A stretch of 5,859 bases of DNA from JTS-RE9 sp964649195 (GTDB lineage Bacteria > Planctomycetota > Phycisphaerae > Phycisphaerales > Phycisphaeraceae). The number at the start of each line of letters is the position of its first letter. Positions within the stretch are counted from its first letter, which is position 1. The notes beneath the pieces are model-generated. The model searched no databases. It was not told the DNA's origin and saw only the letters and a list, made by a program, of their open reading frames with translations. Below, piece by piece: positions 5,665-5,859 of the stretch. Made by a program: the position numbers and the translations under genes. Location of the stretch: positions 1 through 5,859 of the forward strand of contig CAZYPK010000234.1 of assembly GCA_964649195.1 (NCBI GenBank), written 5' to 3'.

Positions 5665-5859
5665 AGAGTGGGTGAGGCGGATTCGCCAACGGGATGAAAC
5701 CCGTGGCGACGCAGGAGGGATGAAGGCGTGCGCAGGACGCCTGAATGATGTTAACAACGACCGCCTTTCGATTCCACCGAGGGCTCCCGTTCCGCCAGGG
5801 CCGGCGCATATGGGAGGGCGAGGCTCCCGCCGAGCCGATTCGTTTGCGACGGCCCCGCT
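5665..5859. other. Region upstream of the large gene, no gene recognised
   Basis: I see no credible coding sequence in these 195 bases. On the - strand this is the 5' region of the large gene. It includes a small inverted repeat GGCGT (5725-5729) with ACGCC (5737-5741) and the AT-richer stretch around GTTAAC (5750-5755). No -35/-10 pair was convincing enough to call. The right part holds a second GC palindrome (5812-5836). Confidence 0.5.
5812..5836. repeat. Second GC-rich palindromic element (single copy here)
   Basis: The stretch GGGAGGGCGAGGCTCCC and the following GCCGAGCC can form two mutually exclusive stems: GGGAG with CTCCC (7-base loop), or GGCTC with GAGCC (5-base loop CCGCC). A weaker relative, GAGGGCTCCCGTTCCGCC, lies at 5779-5796. 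It is unrelated to the main repeat. I recall similar GGGAGGGCGAGGCTCC elements dispersed in planctomycete and related genomes, but cannot check that here. Confidence 0.45.

Noticed and set aside
5700..5780. Promoter of the large gene around TCGTTGTTAACATCATT
   Set aside because: The AT-richer patch is suggestive, but no -35/-10 pair with acceptable spacing could be defended.

Overview
The window looks like a piece of a high-GC bacterial chromosome, most likely from the Planctomycetota and perhaps Phycisphaerae-like. That placement is an inference from GC-rich coding, weak or absent Shine-Dalgarno sites at two of the three genes, the very large secreted protein of unknown function, and abundant dispersed GC palindromes. 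The 100-N run shows it comes from a scaffolded draft assembly. A full 16S/23S comparison would settle the lineage.

Layout. Positions 1 to about 326 are the 3' end of a 23S rRNA gene on the + strand. A structured spacer follows, then a 5S rRNA gene (about 566-673) and a strong intrinsic terminator (679-716). The rest of the window is coded on the - strand, converging on the rRNA operon. Read from right to left, it holds a 1,051-residue secreted protein with a cysteine-less thioredoxin-like domain (5651-2496), a MotA/TolQ/ExbB-type proton-channel protein (2144-1482), and a small HUH/Y1 transposase-like protein of the REP-associated (RAYT) kind (1359-817). The last 200 bases (5658-5859) carry the leader of the large gene and one copy of a second, unrelated GC palindrome.

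The notable feature is one palindromic repeat of 24-25 bp. Its core CGCAGCGAGGACGCTGCG is a 7-bp stem with a 4-nt loop. It occurs about 13 times in three clusters: 717-844, 1396-1529 and 2176-2488. The first two clusters directly flank the RAYT-like gene. The third is a tandem array with a 32-35 bp period that fills the space between the large gene and exbB, and the assembly gap falls inside it. A transposase-like gene bracketed by the palindromes it may mobilise is the arrangement known as a REPtron. Here the repeat has also entered coding sequence: it encodes the last eight residues of the RAYT-like protein and part of the C-terminal tail of the ExbB-like protein. It is stop-free in all six frames.

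How the genes may work together is only partly visible. The large secreted protein and the ExbB-like channel are colinear and could form one transcription unit, although the repeat array lies between them. No ExbD/TolR partner follows exbB; the repeat/RAYT module and the end of the rRNA operon lie there instead.
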